Part shown: one piece after another, positions 54,940-64,000 of the stretch
Layout: the number at the start of each line of letters is the position of its first letter
How positions within the stretch are numbered: position 1 is the stretch's first letter
Assembly: GCA_964030475.1 (NCBI GenBank)
Contig: CAXIPT010000002.1
Coordinates: 13,002,270 to 13,066,269, forward strand
From: Tethya wilhelma
Taxonomy: Eukaryota > Porifera > Demospongiae > Tethyida > Tethyidae
DNA length: 64,000 bases
Direction: 5' to 3'
Notes under the pieces: generated by a model
What the model was told of the DNA's origin: nothing
Databases searched by the model: none
Seen by the model: only the letters and a program-made list of their open reading frames with translations
Position numbers and translations under genes: made by a program

Positions 54940-56148
54940 ATGATTATGGCAGAACAAAAAAGTCTCAAAGAAATAGCATCAGTAAAGATTGATCTTTTCC
55001 AATGTGAACTTGAAGACTTGAGTGGAAAAATTTGGACAAATCCAGAACTAGGATTTGAAGAGCACAAAGCTCATGATTTGCTAACAGATTTCTTGGAGAA
55101 GAACGGATTCACTGTGGAACGATCCTTCACAGGAATATATACTGCTTTCAGAGGCACCTTTGGTTCAGGAAGACCTAATGTGTGTGTGATATGTGAATAC
55201 GATGCTTTACCAGAGATCGGTCATGCCTGTGGACACAATCTGATAGCAGAGGCTGGTATTGCTGCTGGACTGGGTTTGAAGGCAGTTCTGGAGTCTTCCA
55301 GTGCTCTAAAGGGAATGGTAACTGTCATGGGTACTCCAGCCGAAGAGCCAGGAGGTGAAACTGGTGGTGGAGGAAAGGTGTTCTTGATTGAAAATGGTGC
55401 TTTTGAGGGCATTGATATTGCGATGATGGTACACCCTGCACCCTACTCTATTCTCAAAACTCAATTTGTTGCTTGCTCTGATAGACAAGCCACTTTTACA
55501 GGCCGAGCAGCACACGCAGCAGCCTTTCCATGGGAAGGAGTGAATGCCTTGGATGCCGCTGTGATGGCTTACAACTCCATCTCTGTTCTCCGCCAGCAAA
55601 TGAAGCCAACTTGTAGTATCCATGGTATCATATCAAATGGTGGAACAAAGCCCAATATCATTCCAGAGAGTGCTCAAATGCAGTATATGATAAGAGCTTC
55701 AAATGCTGATGAAATGCTTGTACTTGCAAAACATATAGATGCTTGTTTTGAATCAGCAGCTAAAGCTACTGATTGCAAAGTAGACATTATTGCAAATTCG
55801 AAGTCGTACAATGAACTACAGAGTAATGAGATATTAGCAAAGCTCTACAATAATAATTGTCTCAAACTTGGGTTGGTTATGAAGGATACTCTGCTGGAGA
55901 TCTGTTCAACAGATATGGGGAATGTTTCATACACAGTGCCCTCAATTCATCCAATGTACAAGATTGGAAATGGTGAAAAGTATCATACAAGAGATTTTAC
56001 TTCAGTTACAAACACTCCAGAGGCTCACAAGGAGACTCTAGTTGCTGCAAAGGCCATGGCCCACACCTGTATTGATGTACTCACGACAGACGGTCTACTG
56101 GAGGAGATCAAGAAGAGTTTTGAATCTCAAATAAACAATATACAGTAG
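54940..56148 (+). CDS. PM20D2: M20 family peptidase, PM20D2-like dipeptidase, intronless
   Basis: An intact 402-codon frame with no intron. Metal and catalytic motifs of the M20 amidohydrolase group are present: CEYDALPEIGHACGHN (residues 85-100), GTPAEEPGGETGGG with the Glu pair at 135-136, and MMVHPAP with His165. The insert domain follows (HAAAFPWEGVNALDAAVMA about 192-210; QQMKPTCSIHGIISNGGTKPNIIP about 219-242), then STDMGNVSYTVPSIHP and His349. The arrangement and many residues match animal PM20D2, which hydrolyses beta-alanyl-lysine and related dipeptides; cytosolic location is expected, as no signal peptide is seen. Animal homologues usually have introns, so an intronless copy suggests retroposition or intron loss. 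A second Met (MAEQKS) two codons downstream could be the start. Confidence 0.95.
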   Translation: MIMAEQKSLKEIASVKIDLFQCELEDLSGKIWTNPELGFEEHKAHDLLTDFLEKNGFTVERSFTGIYTAFRGTFGSGRPNVCVICEYDALPEIGHACGHNLIAEAGIAAGLGLKAVLESSSALKGMVTVMGTPAEEPGGETGGGGKVFLIENGAFEGIDIAMMVHPAPYSILKTQFVACSDRQATFTGRAAHAAAFPWEGVNALDAAVMAYNSISVLRQQMKPTCSIHGIISNGGTKPNIIPESAQMQYMIRASNADEMLVLAKHIDACFESAAKATDCKVDIIANSKSYNELQSNEILAKLYNNNCLKLGLVMKDTLLEICSTDMGNVSYTVPSIHPMYKIGNGEKYHTRDFTSVTNTPEAHKETLVAAKAMAHTCIDVLTTDGLLEEIKKSFESQINNIQ

Positions 56149-56341
56149 GTCATTCAAGTTTACTACTATTTTCTTCCGGGGCCAGTAAACATTTAAGATT
56201 AAGCAGATTTAAACAAATTTAGATTTGTATACTTTTAAGAAGTTAACTGTTCAGATGTGTGACTTGTATTATTATTCAGAGGAACACTTGTGATAATAAT
56301 CTTAGTATTACAATGAATAATCAATAGTTTTAATTATAGTT
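56149..56341. other. Short convergent intergenic region
   Basis: 193 bp between the stop codons of the peptidase (+) and the membrane protein (-), AT-rich; probably holds both polyadenylation regions, though no canonical AATAAA was found. Confidence 0.5.
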
Positions 56342-56580
56342 TTATCGTTTAGGTGCTTGTTCTTGAGTTTCTTGGTTGATTTCATTGAATAGGCTTTGCT
56401 TCACATCTTCTGGAACCTTGTCACTAATGTCTTTAGTTAAGAATCCATACAGTTTCTTGTCAGTACTTCCATACTCACGGAGAAAACCAAAATATACAAT
56501 TACTCCTAACAGAACTAGTCCCAGTGATAGATTGAATTTTTGTTGACTCAGTTGTTCAAGTGAATNCCACTGGTAAGCCT
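56342..56580 (-). CDS. 3' exon of a small single-pass membrane protein
   Basis: On the minus strand, ending at TAA 56344-56342: after QQKFN a hydrophobic helix LSLGLVLLGVIVYFGF, then LREYGSTDKKLYGFLTKDIS and a Lys/Glu-rich tail ending EQAPKR. It looks like the C-terminal part of a tail-facing membrane protein; the family is not recognised. The upstream end is broken by the n at 56566 and by the 240-bp dispersed repeat, so the true acceptor is not visible; coding similarity to the repeat (FEIADKAYQW) may be incidental. Confidence 0.5.
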
Positions 56581-56803
56581 TGTCAGCGATCTCAAAAACA
56601 GTTAGCCATACTTGTATCGCTTGTTGTTTTATCCTAGGCTAGCACTGTATAAGCTGGCTTTCTAGGCACACTTTTCATAGCTTGTATTCTCCATGGTCCA
56701 GAGAAAAAGCAGCTTTTAGTTCGAGGTCGCATCACTTCCGGTGACCCTCCGTAACACACGGACACACGGACGGACACACAAAACTTTGCTTATAATATGA
56801 TTA
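56564..56803 (-). repeat. 240-bp dispersed repeat, minus-oriented copy
   Basis: The inverse of 57776-58014. Contains CACTTCCGGTGACCCTCCGT and a CGGACACACGGACGGACACA run, ending AACTTTGCTTATAATATG. Confidence 0.9.
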
Positions 56804-57775
56804 TGAGTATTATCTAATTGTACACTCTTCAGTCAAGGGCCAGACATTGCTAACTGAGAAAAAACCCACAAACACATCATGGCTGGCTCAGATGTCAGCA
56901 GGCAGCATGCATGGGCTCTTAGCTGCGGCTGTAGTGTCCTAGAACACTTTGTACACACAGTAGAAAGAATTCAAAGTCTCAAATTAATGGGGCCTAGCCC
57001 TACCAGCTATAAATATAAGAATAGAGCCCTATATGGGACAATTAAGGGCTAGGGCCAGTATATAGGGATCTATACAAGGTGCATCATTAGAGATTACAAG
57101 GCAAGGTTAAAAAAAGGGGCTCCGAATCGATTTCAGTGGCAGGAGCAGCCCAGGGGGATAGAGAGGAAGTAACTTGCATGCGCTGTGAAGTGAGAGGTCC
57201 ATGCTTTGTTGCATGATCCCTGCTGATTTTGCAGAATTTTATTGCTAATTATTTTCTAACTTTACTTCTGCATCTATACCCAAGCTTAGCGGCACACAAT
57301 GGTCATTCGGCACTGTAATTTCTAGATAACACACACTATATGGGGTGTGTTTGATATGGGTGCAGTTTTGAATCTATAAGTTCTTAAAGAAACACAAAAG
57401 TTCATAAACCGAGATTATCTTGTAATAAATTATGTCATGTAGAATCTTGCAGAACACTATAGTTTGGAAGATCTGAGGCTTTCATAAGTACCTTCCATTT
57501 TGCTTATGGAGTATCATTCTTCAGAAAATTTAGACAGACATACACACCGTGCATGCCGTAACAACTACTGTAATCCTCTGCTCATGCTATGCAGACACCG
57601 AGTAGTAATGTGCCAAAATTCCATGCCTTGTTTCATCAATCATCACTTTTTACAGCACTGCCCATTCCTACATTTCTTATTTTTATATATACAAAATATC
57701 CGGGCACCAGCCCCCATCACTATATAGTTCATATAGACTGGTACAGCATGGAAGGCCATGCATATATATAGATAT
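56804..57775. other. Noncoding interval between the inverted 240-bp repeats
   Basis: No gene is recognised. A truncated right end of the TAGGAATGGGCAGTGC MITE lies at about 57601-57670. Confidence 0.6.
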
Positions 57776-58014
57776 CATATTATAAGCAAAGTTTTGTCCG
57801 TCCGTGTGTCCGTCCGTGTGTTACGGAGGGTCACCGGAAGTGATGTGACCTCGAACTAAAAGCTGCTTTTTCTCTTGACTGTGGAGAACGCAAGCTATGA
57901 AAAGTGTGCCTAGACAGCTAGCTTAGGTAGTGCTAGCCTAGGATAGAATCACAAGCGCTACAAGTATGGCTGACTGTTTTTGAGATCGCTGACAAGGCGG
58001 CTTACCAGTGGCAT
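57776..58014 (+). repeat. 240-bp dispersed repeat, plus-oriented copy
   Basis: Starts CATATTATAAGCAAAGTTTT, passes through GTCCGTCCGTGTGTCCGTCC and ends near CTTACCAGTGGCATCTGT. Inverted relative to 56564-56803, about 970 bp apart. Confidence 0.9.
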
Positions 58015-58191
58015 CTGTATCCGACAAAGAAGCGGGCTATGGGAGCCAATCTTCACAAATGAAGCGTAACGAGGTGAGAACACTCACTACTAGAAGTCTG
58101 CTTCTCTGTCGCTGTACACGAAACACAGCTAGCCAGATAACGAGTTTCTTTGCCAGCTGATTGCAAAAATGGCGGAAGTCGGAAAAGGGTC

Positions 58192-58192
58192 N

Positions 58193-58222
<30 letters not shown>
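58192..58222. repeat. Assembly gap followed by (CA)n
   Basis: The n at 58192 directly precedes a CA microsatellite. Confidence 0.85.
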
Positions 58223-58225
<3 letters not shown>

Positions 58226-60084
58226 TTCTGAGTGTTCTTGAACCAAATTTGGAGTTTGATTACATCATCTAATAGATGTTGGGGGAGACCCTGTCATCCA
58301 AGCTGAGTATTCAGTTCCCAGCTAGGGCAACAATGGTTAAAAAAAAGTAGAGAGCCTCTTGAAACAATTGTAATAGGTGCACCAACCTATATATAGCGGA
58401 AATAAATTGTATAACTATTACACAGAATACAGGGAAACAAGTGAATTATTATTGAGAATTCCATACAAATTACAATTAAATCGTTTTCTTTTTCAGAACA
58501 AAACATACCATGGTCCATTGGCATTGATGTGGTCATTGTTCTAAAATGACAGTGAACTAGGTCAGCTTAAACAACTTTAATGACAGAAACTTAATAACAG
58601 CAATACAAAGACACTTTGACAACTTAACAGACTCGACTAACTCAACAACTCTACAGACTAACTTACGCACAAACCAAGCTACTTAAATACTCTATTGTAG
58701 AGTCTCTAGAAAGCTCCATGCACAAACTTATACACCTAAGCAAGACTAGTACTCTAGCTTAAACTATAATGTCCTAGAATGTTCTCTACAAACATGACAT
58801 ACATGTAATTATGAAATCGCTCTTTACAACAGTCATTGTACTGGAGGTGGTGAGTGTCCCCTTCAGTGAGAGCAATGGGAAAGAGGCATCTTGTCTCAGT
58901 GTCCTTGTCTAGTGTCTCTTATGGTCTTAAAGCAATATCATATACGTACAGTAGTACGTATAGTAGGAATGGGCTGACTGTCCCATAGCATAGATTATCT
59001 ATGCCCATAGATACAAATTATACAAAATGTTTATCATACCTACGGTAGTATCATACGCACGGTAGTACGTATAGTAGGAATGGGCTGACTGTCCCATAGA
59101 CACAAAACAAAAATTTTGTTCATGATCATAAAACTGAATCTAACAAAACAAAGTTAAGCCTTCAAACTTGCTCAGAGGCTCTCACCGACATATTACTGAC
59201 TGCATGCAAGGCCTAAAACTCACAAAAACTTTCCTCAGCACTCGTAGAGAGCGCTAGTGGGAAGTCACCATATAGTGCCTTAAGTACTTACCGTATAATT
59301 TTTTATTATATTACTTGCTCGTTGAGAGCTGCCAGATGTTCGAGAGGGGGACCCCTTTCCAGAGGCCTGGCCTGTGAGGCTAACTTTACTTGAACTGCAT
59401 TTCCAGAGAAACAAATAGTAGTTTTGACTGCAAAGTAACTTGACTTTTTTCATCTGAACTACTAGGATCTTTTGCAGTCGTTTACTGCCTAAAACTGTGT
59501 CAAAACAAGAGCTAGAAGCTTTAAAATTTTGTATAATAAATTCATACACTATAGTATGCATGCCATCTTTTGGAGGTTGAGTTCAAAGGTCGATTGTTAT
59601 CTATCCACGTACATGGCATTGAATGTGCATGCGCATTAGCAAACTCTGACTTAATTACTACTTCTAAAGTTTTAACCAGCTCGGCATCAAAGCCTTAGGA
59701 TTTGAAATCCTCTATCCTTAATGTCCTTGATATTTTGAGTTTGATATTTTTTAGCTGCTAGAGGGTGCTGCTTGAAATAGTTTATAGAAAATCCTTGTCC
59801 AATGTATTGTTGATAATCAATTGGAGCATGCAACAGGCATTGAAAAATCAATAGAGTTAGCCACTGTGGTTCCTTGGCACACACAGATATAATATAACGA
59901 ATGTCACGAAATAACAAAAATTTGCACCCCACGAAAATTTCCCGCTATACAGTATATGCCATATTGCCTGAATCTCTTGATAGGTCAGAAGTATAGCTGC
60001 AGTTTCTAGTGTGAGATTACTCCACTTCTGATCAAGTCCAGTACCATTAGCACAGCTACGTACAATATATTATAATATAACAAG

Positions 60085-60423
60085 GAGACGGGCAGTGCAG
60101 TAAAGCATCCAGAAACAAGGCATGCATGGTCTCAGTTTCGGCACGTGACTACTTCATTTTTATTTTTGACCGGTCGTTGTTATGGATTCTTTAGTGTCGT
60201 GTTATAATAATCCGCACACTGATAGTACAATAGCCTATCATATTGCGTTGGTTCACTAATATAATAATCACTCAGTGGCAAAGCAATTGAGTAAACTATA
60301 ATAGACAGGTATATAACTTAAACTGGACTGCTGGCCAAGAGTTGGACATAAAAATGAAGTAGTCACTGTGCTGAAACTGAGTCCCTGCTTTGTTCCAATA
60401 CTTTTTACCATCCAATTCCTACA
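60085..60423. mobile_element. Palindromic MITE, GGCAGTGC family, nested copy
   Basis: The left end GACGGGCAGTGCAGTAAAGC and the right end TACTTTTTACCATCCAATTC flank CGGCACGTGACTACTTCATT and its inverse AATGAAGTAGTCACTGTGC. Confidence 0.75.
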
Positions 60424-60867
60424 CTACTTTTTACTACTTACTCATTCACTTTTTCATTACTACAGTGACTGTGTGGAGACTATCAGAGACTGGTTAGTCC
60501 CTACGAAAAGCTTGAGTGGCAGCTATATACATGAACTTCATTATGCTCTAGTGCGCATGCGCATAATAATGCCACGTGGATAATGACCTTTGAACTCTAC
60601 TAACAAAGATGGCTGCATTGCATTGTAGTACATGAATTTGTACACTAAGTTTCAAAGCTTTCTAGTTTTTGTTTAGGCCTATTCATGATGAAAACGAGTA
60701 TCAAAGAATGCAGTACCCATGAAAAGAACTTACTTTGTAATGTCAAAGTTGGCTCAACACATTCTGGTTCTCAGGCTGGAAATCCTTTTCAAGTAAGTCA
60801 GTTAGAAGTAGCTACGTTACTCCAGGGGGTGGCGCTCCCATACGTAGACTCCTATACTTGGAGCCGT

Positions 60868-61000
60868 GACCGCGGTCAACGGTCAAAATGAGGGTTTAGT
60901 GCTGGTCAACGGTCAAAATGAAATTTAGACGATCAAAGTTGGTAAAGGTCGTCAGTCAAGCGCGAATTTCATCGCAAAGTCAACGGTCAAAATGGAAATT
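60868..61000. repeat. GGTCAACGGTCAAAATG degenerate tandem
   Basis: The string GGTCAACGGTCAAAATG occurs at about 60877 and 60905, with partial forms (GTCAACGGTCAAAATG near 60978). Related GGTCAA clusters occur at 61130-61195 and 62360-62412, each close to GACCGCGGTC. Confidence 0.7.
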
Positions 61001-61291
61001 TATTGAGAGCCTCTGAGCAACTTTAAGGGCTTAATTTTGTTTGACTATAGATTTTTACAAGAAATAAAAAATGAGAAGTGTAGGAATGGGCAGTGCGGTA
61101 AAAAGCAATGATTAAGGCTACCGTAGGACCGTTTGCGACCGCGGTCAAAGTGTCGGTCAACAGGTCAAGGTCGTGATTGGTCAAAGGGTAAAGACGATAG
61201 TTGCTGGGCTAATTAAGACCGGGTGTGGCATTACAAAATTGGGGACTGCCCATTTTATTGTATTCAAGTCAAGGAGTGAAGAAGGTTTTTA

Positions 61292-61692
61292 TACAAGTAG
61301 TCGAGAAAAATTTCAAAAAATAAGTAGTGTATACATAGGAATGGGCAGTGCGGTAAAAAGTATCGGAACAAGGCATGTCTCAATTTCGGCACATGACTAC
61401 TTCATTTTTATTCTTGATCCCTCATATGAATCATCAGTGTCATAAATGCAATGACGTGTACAATAGTATACCTCATAGTTTATTATTGCAAATTCTTGCT
61501 CATCAGTTGGCTGAGCAGTGGAATAAACTAATCAGTAAAACAGACAAGTAACTCAAACTGGACTGCCAGGCAAGAGTTGAGTATAAAAATGAAGTAGTCA
61601 TGTGCCGAAATTGAGACATGCCTTGTTCCGATATTTTTTGCTGCACTGCCCATTCCTACTGACTACTTATTTTTTGAAATTTTTACTACTTG
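61292..61692. mobile_element. Palindromic MITE, TAGGAATGGGCAGTGC family, best-preserved copy
   Basis: Inverted ends of about 110 bp: CATAGGAATGGGCAGTGCGG ... CATGTCTCAATTTCGGCACA on the left, and the inverse on the right ending TTTTTACTACTTGT. The AATTTCAAAAAATAAG / TTATTTTTTGAAATTT blocks extend the arms outward. Confidence 0.9.
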
Positions 61693-62114
61693 TTTCTTCA
61701 CTTTTTTAACACTACAGCCAGGAGACCATATCAGAGACTGATTAGTCTCTACAAAAAGCTTGACTAGTACATAGAGTTCAAAGGTCATTATCCACGTGGC
61801 AGGTATGTGCATTAGCCTCTTCCAGCATATGACTAGTCTCGTGCAAGGCCTCTCCTGCCCACGTGCTACTCGCACGGGAAAAGGAGAGGCTCGGCTGGGC
61901 ACGAGACTAGCATATGACTGTTGTAGGTACGTAACGTACTTACTTATGTACTTCCTAACTGACTTACTTGAAAAGGAATTTCAGAGAACCAGAATGTGTT
62001 GAGCTAACTTTGACAGCACAAAGTAAGTTCTTTTCATGGGCACTGTATCCTTGATACTCGTTTTGATCATAAATATGCCTAAACAAAAACTAGAAACTTA
62101 GTAAACTTGCTGCT

Positions 62115-62340
62115 ATTGGTAACTCCATTCAACTCTTGCATAAGTCCACTAGCGCTCTCTACGAGTGCTTATGAAAGTTTTTGTGAGTTTTATAGGTCTT
62201 GCATGCAGTTGCTAATCTGTCATTGAGAGCCTCTGAGCAACTTTGAAGGTTAATTTTTTACTGTTTCGATTTTTTATGTTGACCAACATTTTGTACTGTG
62301 TCTATGGGACAGTCGGCCCATTCCTACTATATACGTACTA
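62115..62340 (-). mobile_element. CTGTCCCATAGACAC family fragment, inverse orientation
   Basis: Contains CTAGCGCTCTCTACGAGTGC, GAGAGCCTCTGAGCAACTTT and TGTCTATGGGACAGTCGGCC, the inverse of the blocks at 58976-59275. Confidence 0.75.
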
Positions 62341-62498
62341 CACACATATGATAGCCTATGGTCAAGAGGTCAAGGCCAATTTTGGGTGGTCAAGATTCTT
62401 GACCGCGGTCGCTAATGGTCCTATGGCAGGTATGGTTGTGACCTAGTCTAGTCCTATAGACCCCGCCTAGGACTAGACAAGGTTGTGACCACCCCTTG

Positions 62499-62565
62499 AA
62501 AAGCAAGGAAACAAGACAAGTCTCTGAATTTCGGCACATGCATGACTACTTCATTTTCATGCATT
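62499..62565 (+). mobile_element. Solo end of the TAGGAATGGGCAGTGC MITE
   Basis: AAGCAAGGAAACAAGACAAG and TTCGGCACATGCATGACTAC match the inner part of the left arm; the rest is missing. Confidence 0.55.
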
Positions 62566-62569
62566 GTTG

Positions 62570-62760
62570 TTAACTAAAACTAAAACTAATAATTATTATA
62601 TCCCTTTAGTTTTAGCAAAAATGACCTTTTTTTAACTAACTAAAACTAAATCATACAGACTTGGTCAAAATAATAACTAAACTAAGTCAAAAAATGCCCA
62701 AAACACCTAATTTTAGTTAGTTAACTAAACTAAACCCCTTATATTTAGGCCTTTTGCATG
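62570..62760. repeat. ACTAAA-rich inverted tract
   Basis: Many AACTAAAACTAAA units at 62570-62650 with TTTTAGTTAGTTAACTAAAC near 62720-62745, making a low-complexity region with local self-complementarity. Confidence 0.55.
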
Positions 62761-63114
62761 GAGACAATCACACAGCAGTGCAAACTACGCAGTCTGTTGA
62801 TGACCTTCATCAAAATGTTTGAATATAATATTATGAAGAGTTTCAAAGCTCCCTAGATTTTGTTTGCTGCCTTTTTTGCCAGCATGCAAACGAGACGAAA
62901 AGGACGTATACTACAGATAAAATGAAGTCTCACTATATAGTCAAAGTTGGCTCAATGCCTTTTGTTTGTCTAGAAATCGCGTTCAAGTAACCTGAGTCAG
63001 TTAGAAAGAAATATAAGTAAGGAAGGAAGGAGAAAACAAATTGCACTCTTGTGGCTTCTCGCCAGTGCTCTCTCTCCATAGTGCTCTAGAAACTTTCTGC
63101 CACTTTTCTTGGTT

Positions 63115-63303
63115 AATACAGTAAGCAAACTGTCTGTGGGAGGCTATTAAATGCATTTGAAGTCTTAGCTTTCTTTCCTTTAAAGTTTATAATTAAGCAT
63201 GAACTGATTTTGTGTTGTGTCAATGGGACAGTTGGCCCATTCCTACTATGTACAAGTAATAATAAACATTTCATAAAAATTAGCAGTGTAGGAATGGGCA
63301 GTN
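63115..63303 (-). mobile_element. CTGTCCCATAGACAC fragment next to a MITE end and an assembly gap
   Basis: TGTGTCAATGGGACAGTTGG is the family end in inverse orientation, followed by GCAGTGTAGGAATGGGCAGT (MITE left end), which stops at the n at 63303. The rest of that MITE copy is probably lost in the gap. Confidence 0.65.
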
Positions 63304-63563
63304 CACACACACATGCACATATACACATGAAAAAAATGAATACAGTAACTATAACCCTTTTGGCATGTGAAACACGCCAAGGGTTAACAATGTGCAGTTA
63401 TACCAATTATCAAAGGTTCTAAAGACATGATGATACATTCCATGGCTACCTCATGTCCTATATTGGTAGTATCATGTGATTAAGATACTAAAGTCTATTC
63501 GTGTTCACTTGAGCCTTCAAAATTTCTTTATAACTTGGCCGTATATCTATGAATAGTGTTTTA

Positions 63564-63901
63564 GACAAGTAGTAAAAATTTTGAAAAATAAGCAGTGTAG
63601 GAATGGGCAGTGCTATAAAAAGCAATGAAACAAGGAAAGTCTCAGAATTTTGGCACATGACTACTTCATTTCATCAGTCAATTCCAGACTAAAGTTTGAT
63701 TCATGAATCCCATGGATTATGAGTCAGTCAATTGGCTCAATTATTAGTTGCATCGTTCAAGTGAATCCTTTGCTAGTTTAGCTGAAGCAATAGGCATGCA
63801 TGTACTAAAGTCACGGTTATACAGTAGTAACTTATATGAGGGTTTGGCACAAAAAAAATGAAGTAGTCATGTGCATGCCGAAATTCTGAGACTTTCCTTG
63901 T
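63564..63901. mobile_element. Palindromic MITE, TAGGAATGGGCAGTGC family, last copy
   Basis: The left end TAGACAAGTAGTAAAAATTT...GTAGGAATGGGCAGTGC and inverted inner right end AATGAAGTAGTCATGTGC...CTTTCCTTG. The outermost right end is missing: at 63902 the sequence changes to a CTGTCCCATAGACAC-family block running to the window edge. Confidence 0.8.
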
Positions 63902-64000
63902 GTATACAGTAAGAAAACTGTCTGGGGGAGGCTATTAATGTGTTTGAAGGCTTAGTTTTCTTTCCCTGAGAGTTTATAAGCATGAACATTTTGTACTGTG

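Larger units (their letters stand above)
58976..61080. mobile_element. Long inverted-repeat element of the CTGTCCCATAGACAC family, with nested MITE
   Basis: The left arm 58976-59640 (TGACTGTCCCATAGACAC, TTGCTCAGAGGCTCTC, TTTCCAGAGAAAC, GAGTTCAAAGGTC, GCGCATGCGC-like blocks) recurs inverted at 60540-61050 (GATAATGACCTTTGAACTCT, TGAGAGCCTCTGAGCAACTT). A TAGGAATGGGCAGTGC MITE (60085-60423) sits in the centre, so the element probably has or had about 0.5-kb terminal inverted repeats. Short GGTCAAAATG repeats lie inside the right arm. Confidence 0.65.

Noticed and set aside
60368..61445. Plus-strand ORFs in 60.4-61.4 kb
   Set aside because: They lie wholly within MITE arms and GGTCAA repeats; similar strings recur in other copies with stops.
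1..64000. CRISPR arrays, bacterial operons, rRNA genes
   Set aside because: No regularly spaced repeats with unique spacers, no Shine-Dalgarno-led gene strings and no rRNA-like conserved stretches were seen; all evidence is for animal nuclear DNA.

Overview
The window looks like nuclear DNA of an early-branching marine animal, most likely a sponge. This is an inference from intron-rich genes with GT/AG splice sites, a transmembrane SRCR-domain receptor, metazoan housekeeping genes, AT-rich intergenic DNA full of (CA)n tracts, and a dense mixture of transposons. There is no bacterial-style operon and no CRISPR array. Six single 'n' characters (21621, 27469, 52847, 56566, 58192, 63303) look like placeholders for assembly gaps; five of the six lie at or next to simple or dispersed repeats.

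Left part (1-27.5 kb): one long minus-strand gene, rebuilt here from eight exons whose codon phases all agree (27463 down to 251, running off the left edge). It encodes a protein with a degenerate pair of EF-hand-like motifs, a His/Pro/Ser-rich linker and a long coiled coil. Its third intron is about 18.5 kb of simple-repeat-rich DNA. A plus-strand first exon of a LysM-domain (LYSMD-type) protein sits inside its first intron.

Middle part (27.5-48.8 kb): a decayed Helitron (27.5-31.9 kb, minus strand) with a zinc-finger N-terminus, HUH Rep nuclease and Pif1-like helicase; an uncharacterised broken repeat-type protein (33.6-36.7 kb); a 5'-truncated DIRS-type tyrosine-recombinase retrotransposon (36.9-38.5 kb); a small terminal-inverted-repeat element; the 3' end of an unknown plus-strand gene (39.2-39.6 kb); a complete five-exon SRCR receptor gene (42948 down to 40483); and a nearly full-length DIRS element (44.1-48.8 kb) with gag, RT/RNase H, tyrosine recombinase, terminal repeats and an internal complementary region.

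Right part (48.8-64 kb): nested short transposons of at least four families surround three host genes: two exons of a dynactin subunit 6 (DCTN6) homologue on the minus strand, an intact intronless M20 peptidase (PM20D2 type) on the plus strand, and the convergent 3' exon of a small single-pass membrane protein on the minus strand. The host genes have unrelated jobs (trafficking/cytoskeleton, LysM, scavenger receptor, dipeptidase). They are neighbours in a transposon-rich interval, not a pathway cluster.
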